A stretch of 64,000 nucleotides of DNA from positions 1 to 64,000 of the forward strand of contig JAZNVC010000001.1 in NCBI GenBank assembly GCA_045592625.1, given 5' to 3'. Positions 25,727-34,050 of this stretch are shown here, one piece after another. Made by a program: the position numbers and the translations under genes. The number at the start of each line of letters is the position of its first letter. Position 1 is the first letter of the stretch. The notes beneath the pieces are model-generated. The model ran no database searches and was not told where the DNA came from. It worked only from the letters and a program-made list of their open reading frames with translations. The DNA comes from SIG607 sp045592625 (GTDB taxonomy: Bacteria > Bacillota > Clostridia > Oscillospirales > Acutalibacteraceae).

Positions 25727-27688
25727 TTATTTTATAATTCCTGCAAGCATTAATTTAAGTGTTGCAAGGTCGCCTGTATCTATCCTTCCGTTACCGTCAG
25801 CATCTGTTCCCGCACTTATATCGTCATCTAAACCTGCGAGATGAAGTTTAAGTTTAGCAAGGTCAACAGTGTCAACAGTATTATCGCCGTTAACGTCACC
25901 GGGAATGCCGGTTGATATTTCAATTCGGGCAGACTTCATATTAACGAACACTCTGTCACCGTTTTTGTCGGCAAAATCTTTATCCGCATCATAAAAAATC
26001 TCGATATCTGAATTGTCTGCATCGGCTGTAAGGGTAAAGTTAAGGGTAAACAGCAAACCGTTTTGGGTATACTGGGCATCGTTTAGCGAAACAAGCACCG
26101 CTATCTCACCTGCCGCAGTAACATTTGCTGTAATATCGTCGGTTATTTCTCCTTTAGCTACATCTTGATATATAAGGGATTCATAGTCATATCTTATTCT
26201 TACAATACCAACAGAAAATCCCGGATTTTCCTTAATAAATACCTTAACAGAAGCCTTTCTTCCTGTAAAAGCAACTGCGTTTTCTCCATAAATTTCGCAA
26301 TAGGTCTTGGGCAGTGTTACACTCTCTATAATTTCACTGCACACTTTACATCTATATTCACCTGTTCCTTCCGCCTGGCTTGTAGGAGCCTGAGTTACGG
26401 TAAGGCTGCTTTTGGTATGAGGAAGTTTATCGATTTCTCTTGTTGAAAATAGCTCATCACAAAGCTTACAGTAAATTTCGGCAGTTCCCGTTTCGCTACA
26501 GGTTGGCTCTTTGGTTATAACCTCTTTGCCGTGAATATGGTTAAGTTCAGGAATTTCTCTGGTCTCGCCCTTTTCACCGCCGCAGATAAGGCACATATAT
26601 TGCTCTTCACCTGCTTCATGACAGGTGGGTTTTTTGGTTACTACAAAACCCTTAATATGTCCGCTTGATTGCTTAACCTCTGTTTTAATAGGCTGGTCAC
26701 AACGGTTACAATAGCAGGACATAATACCTGTTTCGGTACAATCCCCCGGTGTTGTAACACGCCATGTGCCTTCATCATGGCCGAGAGCGGGTATTTCTTC
26801 TGCTACGTTTGTTTTACATCTGTAGCAATATTTGTATCTAGAACCCGGTTCGGTACAGGTGGGATTTTTTGTGACTGTGTAATCTTCGTCACCGTATTGA
26901 TGCTGAAGAGCGGGAATTGACTCTTGGGTTTCTTCGTCCCATTCTCCGCAACGTTCACATACATAAGCTTTTATACCTTCGGTTTCACAGGCAGCCTCTC
27001 TGACAATCTGCTTTTCGTCTGAATAAGAGTGAGGAGTTTTATCAATAATCACGGAACGTATATTAGAGCAGATGGTACAAATATAATTTGTGGCGCCTTC
27101 TGTTGAACAACTGGGTTCAACCCTATCTTTAAACACATATGTATGGCTGCAAGAAACAGTAATTGCTGGTTTGGATTCTGAAAAATCAGTTGCCAGAGGA
27201 ATTGCTTGTGCGTTACAAACGTTACCTTCTTCAGCAGAGAAAACAATTTGGGCATCCCCGAAATATGCACCTATGTTAAATACAAGGGTAGCAAGTAAAC
27301 CTGTGCCTATGTAGTCGCTGCTAAGATCACCATTATAAAAAGCAATAGTAGATCCGCCACTGTGATTTGAGAAGCTGACGGTCATACCTGACGCACTACA
27401 GGTTGCTTCTTTAAGGGTAATCTCCTCAAGGATAACCTCCTGGCTTAAGTAGGTAATGTCAAGTATCATTACGCAAAATCCCGGATTGACACTTAAACTG
27501 AGGTTAAGGGTTGCCTCAGAGTGAGGAGATACCTCTTCCTCAGAAAACCGGGCTACAATACCTAACTCATCCATTGGCATAGCTTCATCAACGGGGAGTC
27601 GTCCGTCATCACTTGCAGCAATAACAGAAATGCCCGAAAGGGTTAAAATTAAGACTATGCTGAGCAATAAAGCGACTAATTTTTTCAT
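25727..27688 (-). CDS. Secreted scaffold: cohesin, seven Cys3His repeats, cohesin, dockerin
   Basis: 653 aa: signal peptide (1-25); first cohesin (about 43-180; LSLSVNPGFCVMILDITY); seven tandem repeats of about 40 aa (about 182-470), each with the pattern C-x5-G-x5-C-x2-C and ending in a PALGH-like His; second cohesin (about 475-590; VKVFIKENPGFSVGIVRIRY); and a dockerin (about 592-653; GDVNGDNTVDTVDLAKLK and TDADGNGRIDTGDLATLK). The last repeat has Ser in place of its first Cys. The chain can accept two dockerins and dock itself, so it looks like a small scaffoldin. The Cys3His repeats match those of the 591-aa gene at 17.4 kb. Confidence 0.87.
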   Translation of the reverse strand: MKKLVALLLSIVLILTLSGISVIAASDDGRLPVDEAMPMDELGIVARFSEEEVSPHSEATLNLSLSVNPGFCVMILDITYLSQEVILEEITLKEATCSASGMTVSFSNHSGGSTIAFYNGDLSSDYIGTGLLATLVFNIGAYFGDAQIVFSAEEGNVCNAQAIPLATDFSESKPAITVSCSHTYVFKDRVEPSCSTEGATNYICTICSNIRSVIIDKTPHSYSDEKQIVREAACETEGIKAYVCERCGEWDEETQESIPALQHQYGDEDYTVTKNPTCTEPGSRYKYCYRCKTNVAEEIPALGHDEGTWRVTTPGDCTETGIMSCYCNRCDQPIKTEVKQSSGHIKGFVVTKKPTCHEAGEEQYMCLICGGEKGETREIPELNHIHGKEVITKEPTCSETGTAEIYCKLCDELFSTREIDKLPHTKSSLTVTQAPTSQAEGTGEYRCKVCSEIIESVTLPKTYCEIYGENAVAFTGRKASVKVFIKENPGFSVGIVRIRYDYESLIYQDVAKGEITDDITANVTAAGEIAVLVSLNDAQYTQNGLLFTLNFTLTADADNSDIEIFYDADKDFADKNGDRVFVNMKSARIEISTGIPGDVNGDNTVDTVDLAKLKLHLAGLDDDISAGTDADGNGRIDTGDLATLKLMLAGIIK

Positions 27689-27729
27689 AATTCACTACTC
27701 TTTCTTTTGTGAAGTTTATATTCCATTTT

Positions 27730-27758
27730 ATACTACCACTCTTTTCACCTTTAGTCAA
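27730..27758 (-). promoter_or_regulatory. Sigma-A promoter of the double-cohesin gene
   Basis: TTGACT (27753-27758), 17 bp, TAGTAT (27730-27735) on the minus strand. Confidence 0.7.
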
Positions 27759-27789
27759 TAAAAATGTCAAAATTACTTTATATTTATTT

Positions 27790-27825
27790 ATAAAAATAAA
27801 AATAGGGTGCTTTAATGCACCCTTA
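27790..27825 (-). terminator. Terminator of the S1-domain gene
   Basis: GGGTGC/GCACCC stem that starts at the stop codon itself, followed by TATTTTTATTTTT on the minus strand. Confidence 0.8.
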
Positions 27826-28737
27826 ATAAAACTCTGTAAATATCTTTTTTGAACTGCTTTTGGGAGAAAACTCAAAAAGGTCTATATGGTCCTCTTTGAA
27901 AAAATATTTTGTTTTGGGGACAGGACCGCCCTTAAAACTGTCAATTATAATAAGTTTAACCTTCATTTTGTCGGGAATAATGCTTTTTATGTAAACACTT
28001 ACAGTTTCTCCCACCTTGGTTTCATAGGGCTCGGCAAGTCCCGCAAGATTTGGGGCAAGTTCCACAAATACCCCATATTCTTCTACGCTTCTTACAACCC
28101 CCGTTACCGTTTGACCTGCCGTAAAGTTTGCGGCGTGTTCTTCCCACGTGCCCAAAAGTTCTTTATGAGAAACGGTGATTCTTCCGTCTTCGGAAATACC
28201 TTTAAGCACCACCTTTATGTCTTCTCCTACATAAAATCGGTCTTTAGGATGAGAAATACGCGAAACAGATATAAAATCAATGGGCAAAAGAGCTATTACT
28301 CCGCAACCTATGTCACAAAAAACGCCGAAGGAATCAAGATGTGTTACCCGTGCCCTCAAAACGTCCCCAACTCTTTTTGATGAAAGAAATTGGGTAATAA
28401 ACTTTTCCTGTGCTTTTTTGCGTGACAGACGGGCAACGGGAATTCCGCTTAAATCATATATAATATCCTCCACAGTAAAGCATACGGTTTTTCCCACTCT
28501 GGATATTATGGCAATGTCCCTTATATTTCCGTCAAGAGAAATCAGTGCATCCTCTCTGGCAATAACTCCCCTCATTGAACCTAAATCTACCGTTAAGTTA
28601 TGAGAGGTATCGCAAAGAGAAACTACCGCACGGAGTATTTCGCCCGATTTTATAGCACCGTTTATATTTTCCGTAGTGTAATATATTTTGCCGTCCTCTT
28701 TTGTCTTTATTTCTTCGGGATAAAACTCTTTCATCAT
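27823..28737 (-). CDS. S1-domain RNA-binding protein
   Basis: About 304 aa with S1 OB-fold repeats: a degenerate one (about 30-105), a clear one (about 122-195; LRARVTHLDSFGVFCDIGCG) and another (about 205-268; TGVVRSVEEYGVFVELAPNLAGLAE). Similar to the short ribosomal protein S1-like proteins of Firmicutes, which bind RNA and may aid translation or decay. The ATG at 28737 has good spacing to AAGAAGGA; the ATG six bases upstream would be too close to it. Single gene with its own terminator. Confidence 0.85.
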   Translation of the reverse strand: MMKEFYPEEIKTKEDGKIYYTTENINGAIKSGEILRAVVSLCDTSHNLTVDLGSMRGVIAREDALISLDGNIRDIAIISRVGKTVCFTVEDIIYDLSGIPVARLSRKKAQEKFITQFLSSKRVGDVLRARVTHLDSFGVFCDIGCGVIALLPIDFISVSRISHPKDRFYVGEDIKVVLKGISEDGRITVSHKELLGTWEEHAANFTAGQTVTGVVRSVEEYGVFVELAPNLAGLAEPYETKVGETVSVYIKSIIPDKMKVKLIIIDSFKGGPVPKTKYFFKEDHIDLFEFSPKSSSKKIFTEFY

Positions 28738-28854
28738 TATCATGTCCTTCTTTTAACATATTTTCTAATGTATATATATGAAAGAAAAGAGCAAATAATG
28801 AATTTTATGTAATTTTTAATCACTGGCTCCCTGAGTATTTTGAACCACGTGGAT

Positions 28855-28896
28855 ATAAAAAAGAGAGGATTCGTTTGCTTTAGCGAATCTTCTCTT
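28855..28896 (-). terminator. Terminator of the Asp23 gene
   Basis: AGAGAGGATTCG/CGAATCTTCTCT stem followed by TTTTTT on the minus strand. The remaining 120 bp up to the S1-domain gene show nothing recognisable. Confidence 0.8.
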
Positions 28897-28925
28897 TCTT
28901 TTTGTCTGTTAAGTGATATTTTTTA

Positions 28926-29258
28926 TTATTCTTCTGCTAAATCGTCAATGGTTACGTCAACCCTTGTTATAGCATTGCCGGTCATACTCTGCAATTTTTC
29001 TTTAACGTTTTTCTGAACGTTTTCTGCTACCTCTTTTGCATTTGCATTTTGGAAAATCTTAATATGGATATCAAGAGCAACTGCACCGTTTTTCTCGGTA
29101 ACGTGAACAGCCTTAAAAAGTTTTCCGCGGTTAAGCACGTTCTTTAAGTCCATACCTTTTTCGGTAAGACCTGCAACACCTTCAACCTCTTTAATGGCTA
29201 TAATTGCCATATTTTCAATAACTTCTGCATTTATTGCAAGATTGCTTCTGTTTTCCAT
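28926..29258 (-). CDS. Asp23/Gls24 family envelope stress protein
   Basis: 110 aa, one Asp23 domain (NAEVIENMAIIAIKEVEGVAGL start; VALDIHIKI middle strand; C-terminal VTRVDVTIDDLAEE). In Staphylococcus such proteins sit at the membrane and affect envelope stress; they are common beside spoIIIA or accA in clostridia. The ATG at 29258 follows GGAGGAAT; an upstream start 48 bases away has no ribosome site. It has its own promoter, overlapping the spoIIIAH stop codon. Confidence 0.9.
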   Translation of the reverse strand: MENRSNLAINAEVIENMAIIAIKEVEGVAGLTEKGMDLKNVLNRGKLFKAVHVTEKNGAVALDIHIKIFQNANAKEVAENVQKNVKEKLQSMTGNAITRVDVTIDDLAEE

Positions 29259-29296
29259 TTTTATTCCTCCACACACTAATTTCCTTATTTTTTTAT

Positions 29297-29325
29297 AGTA
29301 TAACACATTTTTTTAAAATTCTCAA
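29297..29325 (-). promoter_or_regulatory. Sigma-A promoter of the Asp23 gene, overlapping the spoIIIAH stop
   Basis: TTGAGA (29320-29325), 17 bp, TATACT (29297-29302) on the minus strand; the -35 includes the spoIIIAH TGA. The gene can thus be expressed in vegetative cells apart from the sporulation operon. Confidence 0.7.
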
Positions 29326-29855
29326 CCTTTTACTGTAACAATTTTTACTTTTGATGAAGAAATCGAGCATTGCCCCGTAACAGCATCCTGAATTCTTAGG
29401 GTTTGCTCATTAGTCAGGGCGTCTCCCTCTACCACCACCGTAACGCTGTCATCGCCTATTACGGCAAGGGTTTTACTAAAACCTTTTGCGTTCAAAATAT
29501 TTTCAATGGCTATTTCGTCGGTTTTTCTTTTTGATAAAAGTGCCGCCTTGTCGGTGGCTTCCTTTATAGCCTCATTATTACCTGCAGCAGAATTTAACGC
29601 CTCTTTTATGCTTTCCTCCGCCTCTTTATACGCCGTTTCTCTTTTCTCTTTGGCGGAAGAAAAATAATCCTCCTCTATTTTACCGCTTACCATTGCCGAA
29701 TCACCGTTTTCGTTTGACACAAAGGTGCTTTCTCCCATATATTTTGCTTTGTCGGTAGAGGAATATTTCATATTAAGCCATACTGCTGCTCCTAAAACCA
29801 GCACAAGAGCCACCAACGCCAAATGTCCTCTGCCCAGTACTTTACCTTTTTTCAC
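29322..29855 (-). CDS. spoIIIAH: Stage III sporulation protein AH
   Basis: 177 aa: one N-terminal membrane segment (about 10-27) and an extracytoplasmic helical/ring-forming domain (YscJ/FliF-like) with a C-terminal INDAVTGQ-type SIQDAV motif seen here as RIQDAVTGQ. In the mother-cell membrane it forms the channel ring with forespore SpoIIQ; a SpoIIQ-like gene lies at 62.1 kb. Overlaps spoIIIAG by 4 bp. Confidence 0.93.
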   Translation of the reverse strand: MKKGKVLGRGHLALVALVLVLGAAVWLNMKYSSTDKAKYMGESTFVSNENGDSAMVSGKIEEDYFSSAKEKRETAYKEAEESIKEALNSAAGNNEAIKEATDKAALLSKRKTDEIAIENILNAKGFSKTLAVIGDDSVTVVVEGDALTNEQTLRIQDAVTGQCSISSSKVKIVTVKG

Positions 29856-30397
29856 CCTGAATGACCTCCTATATATACTCTTTTATTTGTTATGCCCAGC
29901 GCCGCCGTTACCGCGTCGCGTATTGCCTCGGTTACGCCCTCGTTTGTGCCCGTATCACAAACTATTGCCACCCCTCGTATCTGGGGCATATATTCGGTAA
30001 TAATAAGTGCTTCTTCGCTTCCGTCGGATTTTTTAACGGTAATTGCCTTTTCTTTTACAGTACCGCTTGTTTCCTTGCCGTTTTCACTGCTTTTTTCTCC
30101 GCTTATGTTTTGACTTTCCCCTGCATATTCCCGTCTTACCGAGGTTTCAAGGGTAATAACAACCTTTGTTTTTTTATCTCCCGAAATGCTGACCGCTATT
30201 TCTTTTATTTGTTTTTCAAGTTCTTTTTTATATTCTTCGGTGGAAATTTCAACACTTTTTTCCTCTGTTTCTTTTTCATAATTTTTCGGAAAAAAAGAGG
30301 AAAAACCTATTAAAACTATACCTATAATGCCTAAAATCAAAAGTTTTTTTCCACCGAGATATTTATTCATTAAAGAGGTTATTTTTTCTTTATTCAT
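29852..30397 (-). CDS. spoIIIAG: Stage III sporulation protein AG
   Basis: 181 aa: short cytoplasmic N-terminus, one membrane segment (about 17-35), Glu/Lys-rich region, then the ring-building fold with KTKVVITLETSVRREYA, the MPQIRGVAIVCD signature and IRDAVTAALGI. In B. subtilis it forms a large ring between the two membranes of the engulfed forespore. Overlaps AH and AF genes by 4 and 8 bp. Confidence 0.95.
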   Translation of the reverse strand: MNKEKITSLMNKYLGGKKLLILGIIGIVLIGFSSFFPKNYEKETEEKSVEISTEEYKKELEKQIKEIAVSISGDKKTKVVITLETSVRREYAGESQNISGEKSSENGKETSGTVKEKAITVKKSDGSEEALIITEYMPQIRGVAIVCDTGTNEGVTEAIRDAVTAALGITNKRVYIGGHSG

Positions 30398-30803
30398 AAA
30401 CGTAAACTTCCCCTAGCCCCGTGTTTTCTTCTATAAGATTTTGGCATTTTATAACGTCGCTGCAGCCGTAAACCGTAATTTTATTAATATTTATGCTTTT
30501 ATCCTCGTTTTCAGTAGTATCTGCCTCAATTTTTTCATATTTAATATTTTCTTTGCTGAGCATATCACCGATAGCTTGACAAAAAGCCTCCTCTTTATAG
30601 GAAGAAATCTCTGCTTCGTATGATAAAGCCGGTAGAGAAATATCCGAAAAAGAAACAACAGATAAAGCCGATAAAAAAGAGGCAAAAAAGCAAAGAGAAA
30701 AAACGAAATTTTGCATTTTTGCCGACCTTTTTAAAGTTGGCAAAAAATTAAGTGCAGAATATGCAACACATATAACCGAAGCGTTTAAAATAAGTGTTTT
30801 CAA
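30390..30803 (-). CDS. spoIIIAF: Stage III sporulation protein AF
   Basis: 137 aa: N-terminal membrane segments (about 5-20 and 30-50) and a small C-terminal domain ending in an Asn/Glu-rich tail. The identity comes mainly from place in the operon and matching topology; sequence conservation of AF is low in general. Confidence 0.87.
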   Translation of the reverse strand: MKTLILNASVICVAYSALNFLPTLKRSAKMQNFVFSLCFFASFLSALSVVSFSDISLPALSYEAEISSYKEEAFCQAIGDMLSKENIKYEKIEADTTENEDKSININKITVYGCSDVIKCQNLIEENTGLGEVYVYE

Positions 30804-31870
30804 AGCGAAATAAGCACCCCTACCGAAATAATAAAAAGGCAGACCGATAAAATAAGAAAACCCAGCAACAGCGAAATTACACTTTCCACCGATTCGCTCA
30901 GATTTTTAACGGCAGATGCCGAAAACAGCGAAGCTGTATTGCTTAAAAGAATTAATGACAGCTTCCAACAAATAAGCTCAATAAGTAACGGTAAAATCAA
31001 TATGATAAGACCCATAATTATATACATTCCCACACTCCCCGACACCGCCGAAAGACTGGCGGCAACACTGGAAGCCGATTCGCTGAGGGTGGCACCCACA
31101 ACGGGGACAAAGGAACCCAGCACATATTTCGCAGTTTTAAGGGCAACGGTATCGGCAGTTTTGCCCAGCACCGATTTTGACGAAAGAATGAAAACAAACA
31201 CCGACGCAGAAAGAGATAAAAACCACATTGCCGCCTTTTTTATGCCGTTTATAAGCCCTGTCGCCTTGTTTTTAACCCCAAAGGACGAGCAAACCGCAAG
31301 GGATAAATAGCCGTTCATAAAGGGGGCTATAATAAAAGAGCAAAGATAGGAAAGCACCTGACAGGCAATAAGCAACACCCCTGCCCCCGAACCCGCCGAA
31401 ACACTTTTCCCCGCCGCCGCTTTCATTGATGCAAAAATAGGAAGAGAAGCGGTAATAAATGCGGTTGCTCCCTTAAGTGCCTCCTTTGAAGCGGCTATAA
31501 TTTCGTAAACGGGAACGGTAAGCACAAGGGCACAGGAGAGGGCACAAACGCTTTCCACCGCCAAGGAGGTTTTCCCCTCTTCGCAGTAGCTTACCATTAA
31601 GGATGCAATAATAAGGGTTGCCAGACTTTTAAGGAAAACCGAAAAAGGTGATTTTATTCCGTCCTTTAAAAATCCTTTAAAAAGGGAGAAAAAACCTTTT
31701 GTATCAAGACTTTCGGAAAGTATTTCTTCGCTTAGTCCGTATTGATTTAAAATTTCCCGTTCTTCTTCGGGAATAAGGGAATATGCATCGGACGTCTCTT
31801 GTGCATAAGCATTTACGGAAAATATTATAAAAAAGCAAAAAATAAGGCAGATTATTCTAAAAGTTTTCAT
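30800..31870 (-). CDS. spoIIIAE: Stage III sporulation protein AE
   Basis: 356 aa: signal-type N-terminus (1-24) and about seven hydrophobic segments; conserved stretches FFSLFKGFLKDGIKSP and GSFVPVVGATLSESAS. A polytopic membrane component of the SpoIIIA-SpoIIQ complex, with a permease-like character. Overlaps AF by 4 bp and abuts AD (1-bp overlap). Confidence 0.95.
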   Translation of the reverse strand: MKTFRIICLIFCFFIIFSVNAYAQETSDAYSLIPEEEREILNQYGLSEEILSESLDTKGFFSLFKGFLKDGIKSPFSVFLKSLATLIIASLMVSYCEEGKTSLAVESVCALSCALVLTVPVYEIIAASKEALKGATAFITASLPIFASMKAAAGKSVSAGSGAGVLLIACQVLSYLCSFIIAPFMNGYLSLAVCSSFGVKNKATGLINGIKKAAMWFLSLSASVFVFILSSKSVLGKTADTVALKTAKYVLGSFVPVVGATLSESASSVAASLSAVSGSVGMYIIMGLIILILPLLIELICWKLSLILLSNTASLFSASAVKNLSESVESVISLLLGFLILSVCLFIISVGVLISL

Positions 31871-32259
31871 TATTCCACCAATCTTACCGCAAGGCTTAAA
31901 AGGTCTTTTATAACAGGCAACGCAACTATAAAAAGAAGTGTTCGCCCCGCAAGAGAAATTTTAGAGGCAAGTGCCGTTTGTCCGCTGTCATTTGCGGTAT
32001 CGGCGGCAAATTCGGTTATATAACCTATTCCCACCGCCTTTAATGCCACCGAAAAATATCCCGCATTAAAACCTGCATCAAAAAGAATTCCCAAAAAGGA
32101 GGAAAGATAGCTTTCTATCTCTTTTATACAAATAAGAAAGATAATGAGTGCACCCGAAAGACTTATTAAAAAAGAAAATTCGGGGCGGCTTGATTTTATA
32201 AGCAGTGCCGAGGCTACCGTAATAAGTCCTATGCCCAAGGCTTTTATAAAAAAGGTCAT
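31870..32259 (-). CDS. spoIIIAD: Stage III sporulation protein AD
   Basis: 129 aa, three to four membrane segments; KALGIGLITVASALLI start and AVGIGYITEFAADTANDSGQ signature. Membrane base of the sporulation channel. Overlaps AC by 4 bp. Confidence 0.95.
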   Translation of the reverse strand: MTFFIKALGIGLITVASALLIKSSRPEFSFLISLSGALIIFLICIKEIESYLSSFLGILFDAGFNAGYFSVALKAVGIGYITEFAADTANDSGQTALASKISLAGRTLLFIVALPVIKDLLSLAVRLVE

Positions 32260-32450
32260 AGTCCGAACACCGTTTTTACCGTCTCAAAAAGCTCTCCTAT
32301 ACCCGAAATAACCATAAGCATAACCACCACAAGTCCTGCTATGGTGGTCATCATTGCCTGTTCTTCTCTGCCTGAGCGTACAAGCAGTTGATTTAAAACC
32401 GTTACTATAATGCCTATTGCGGCAATCCTGAAAATAAAATCAACGTCCAT
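32256..32450 (-). CDS. spoIIIAC: Stage III sporulation protein AC
   Basis: 64 aa, two membrane segments; IFRIAAIGIIVTVLNQLL and the basic loop SGREEQAMM are typical. Small membrane subunit paired with AD. Two bases separate it from spoIIIAB. Confidence 0.95.
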   Translation of the reverse strand: MDVDFIFRIAAIGIIVTVLNQLLVRSGREEQAMMTTIAGLVVVMLMVISGIGELFETVKTVFGL

Positions 32451-32451
32451 A

Positions 32452-32904
32452 TTACCACCATAAAAAAGAAAGGGTTAAGCCTGAAAGAAAGCCGAAAACC
32501 GAATAAAGACGGTATTTATCAAAGACCTCTCTGTCGGCTTCGTTTATTGCGGTCAAAAAAAGTTCTCGGTAGCTCTTGCATTTATTGATAAGACAGTCGG
32601 TATCTGCCATACCCAAATCAAAAAGAAATTCATTTATTAACTGTCTGTCGGTATCGCTTAAACAAAGACGGTTTTCGGCTATGAGTCCCCGTCCGTCATA
32701 ATCCATACCGCTTGGCAGACACTTTTTAAGTATTTCTTCAATATGATAAGACGAAAGTCTTATATAAACGGTTATACTGTCAAGAGCGATTAAAAAATTT
32801 CTCAGCGTTTTTACCCTTGTCTTAAGATTGTTAGCCATTTTAACACCTGTAAAGCCGCAGGAAAAAATTAAAAACAACGCTCCGAGAAGCTTTATTAACC
32901 ACAA
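32452..32904 (-). CDS. spoIIIAB: Stage III sporulation protein AB
   Basis: 150 aa: N-terminal membrane segment, long cytoplasmic helical part with NLKTRVKTLRNFLIALDSI, and C-terminal hydrophobic helix ending LSFLWW. Homologous in layout to type II/IV secretion GspF-like components. Overlaps spoIIIAA by 10 bp. Confidence 0.92.
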   Translation of the reverse strand: MWLIKLLGALFLIFSCGFTGVKMANNLKTRVKTLRNFLIALDSITVYIRLSSYHIEEILKKCLPSGMDYDGRGLIAENRLCLSDTDRQLINEFLFDLGMADTDCLINKCKSYRELFLTAINEADREVFDKYRLYSVFGFLSGLTLSFLWW

Positions 32905-33821
32905 TTTTTAATCACCTCATCGGCAGAAAGAATTTCCATTTTGCTTCCTGCAGGACAGTGCAGAATTACTATATTTTTTACCGCTCCGCTTTTTATAAGT
33001 TTTGTTAAATATTCTTTTTCGGTTATTTCGTTTTTTGCTCCTATATGGGCACTGGTTATAACAGAAACTCCCGAATATATACACCTTTCCACCGCCAAAT
33101 ATTCGTCACTTCCCATTTCATCAAAGGCGATATAATCGGGATAAAGGGTGCGAAGGGCATTTTCAATACCGATTTCCTTTGGAAAAGCGTGTAAAATATC
33201 GGTATTTTCACCAAGATTATTATAGGAAATTCCGTCAGATACGGCAGAAAGTTCTCCCCGTGTGTCAACCACCGAAATTCTTTTATAATCTCCCGTTTTT
33301 CCAAGGGATAAAAGACGTATATAATCACGCAAAAGGGTGGTTTTTCCGCTTCCCGCAGGGCCTAAAAAAAGCACTCCGCCTGAAAGCGAGGAAAGGGGGT
33401 CTGCACAGCCTATAAACTCCCTTGCTATACGGATATTAACAGAAGAAAGGTTGGTTATTCCCCCCTCTTTCGAATATGTACCTCCCAGCCCTGCACGGCA
33501 ACCAAACGGCAGAGAAATATAGCCCTCTTTTATTTCGTTTATATGGGAATAAACAGAATTTCTGCAAAGCAGTCTGAAACTTTCTTCAAGGTCCTTTTTG
33601 TCTGCTTTCAGACAGCCTTCGTGAGAGTCTTTCACACTGGAATAAGGGGTGACAAAATAGGTTTTTCCTCTTATTGTAAGAGATAGGCTTTTGCCTGTTT
33701 TAATGCGTATTTCCTGCGTTTGCTCCTTAACCGAATCTGAAAGATTACTGAGCACCGCCGCTACTCTGGGTGAAACAAAATCCAGACATTTATCAAATAT
33801 TAAAGGTTTTTTTCTGTCCAT
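32895..33821 (-). CDS. spoIIIAA: Stage III sporulation ATPase AA
   Basis: 308 aa. AAA/RecA-type secretion ATPase with Walker A GPAGSGKTTLLRD (about 150) and Walker B YIAFDEMGSDE, plus an N-terminal LLCRNSVYSH segment and SLPFGCRAGL. It is thought to power the feeding channel from the mother cell. The ATG at 33821 follows AAGGAAGG; the longer open frame upstream contains promoter sequence. First gene of an eight-gene operon in the usual order AA-AH. Confidence 0.95.
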   Translation of the reverse strand: MDRKKPLIFDKCLDFVSPRVAAVLSNLSDSVKEQTQEIRIKTGKSLSLTIRGKTYFVTPYSSVKDSHEGCLKADKKDLEESFRLLCRNSVYSHINEIKEGYISLPFGCRAGLGGTYSKEGGITNLSSVNIRIAREFIGCADPLSSLSGGVLFLGPAGSGKTTLLRDYIRLLSLGKTGDYKRISVVDTRGELSAVSDGISYNNLGENTDILHAFPKEIGIENALRTLYPDYIAFDEMGSDEYLAVERCIYSGVSVITSAHIGAKNEITEKEYLTKLIKSGAVKNIVILHCPAGSKMEILSADEVIKNCG

Positions 33822-33850
33822 ATTTTCCCTTCCTTTGTTTTGGTTAGTAT

Positions 33851-33879
33851 ATGGTATGTCCAAGAAAGAAAAAATAGAA
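33851..33879 (-). promoter_or_regulatory. Candidate sigma-E promoter of the spoIIIA operon
   Basis: On the minus strand TTCTATT (33873-33879), 14 bp, CATACCAT (33851-33858), 5/7 and 7/8 matches to the B. subtilis sigma-E consensus KMATATT-N14-CATACAHT; about 29 bp before the spoIIIAA ATG. spoIIIA is a known sigma-E operon. Confidence 0.55.
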
Positions 33880-33902
33880 CATAAAAAGAAAAAGAGACAC
33901 CA

Positions 33903-33932
33903 AAGAGGCACCTTCCATATGTGAGGTGCCTC
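33903..33932 (-). terminator. Hairpin upstream of spoIIIAA
   Basis: GAGGCACCT/AGGTGCCTC stem (33905-33913 with 33924-33932) with T-rich sequence after it on the minus strand; a back-up stop for read-through from yebC. Another hairpin, TATATCCGC/GCGGATATA, lies at 33951-33983. Confidence 0.6.
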
Positions 33933-33981
33933 AGTTATATTCGCCTAAGCTATATCCGCTTTGCGAGTTTTAGGGCGGATA

Positions 33982-34023
33982 TAAAAAATTTGGAGAAACT
34001 TCGTAATGAAGTTTCTCCAAATT
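33982..34023 (-). terminator. Terminator of yebC
   Basis: 16-bp stem AATTTGGAGAAACTTC/GAAGTTTCTCCAAATT followed by TTTT on the minus strand. Confidence 0.85.
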
Positions 34024-34050
34024 GTCTTTTTAAAAATATATTTACTGTTT

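Noticed and set aside
28744..28855. tRNA or small RNA upstream of the S1-domain gene
   Set aside because: No cloverleaf, no TTCNANNC loop, and only weak promoter-like sequence.
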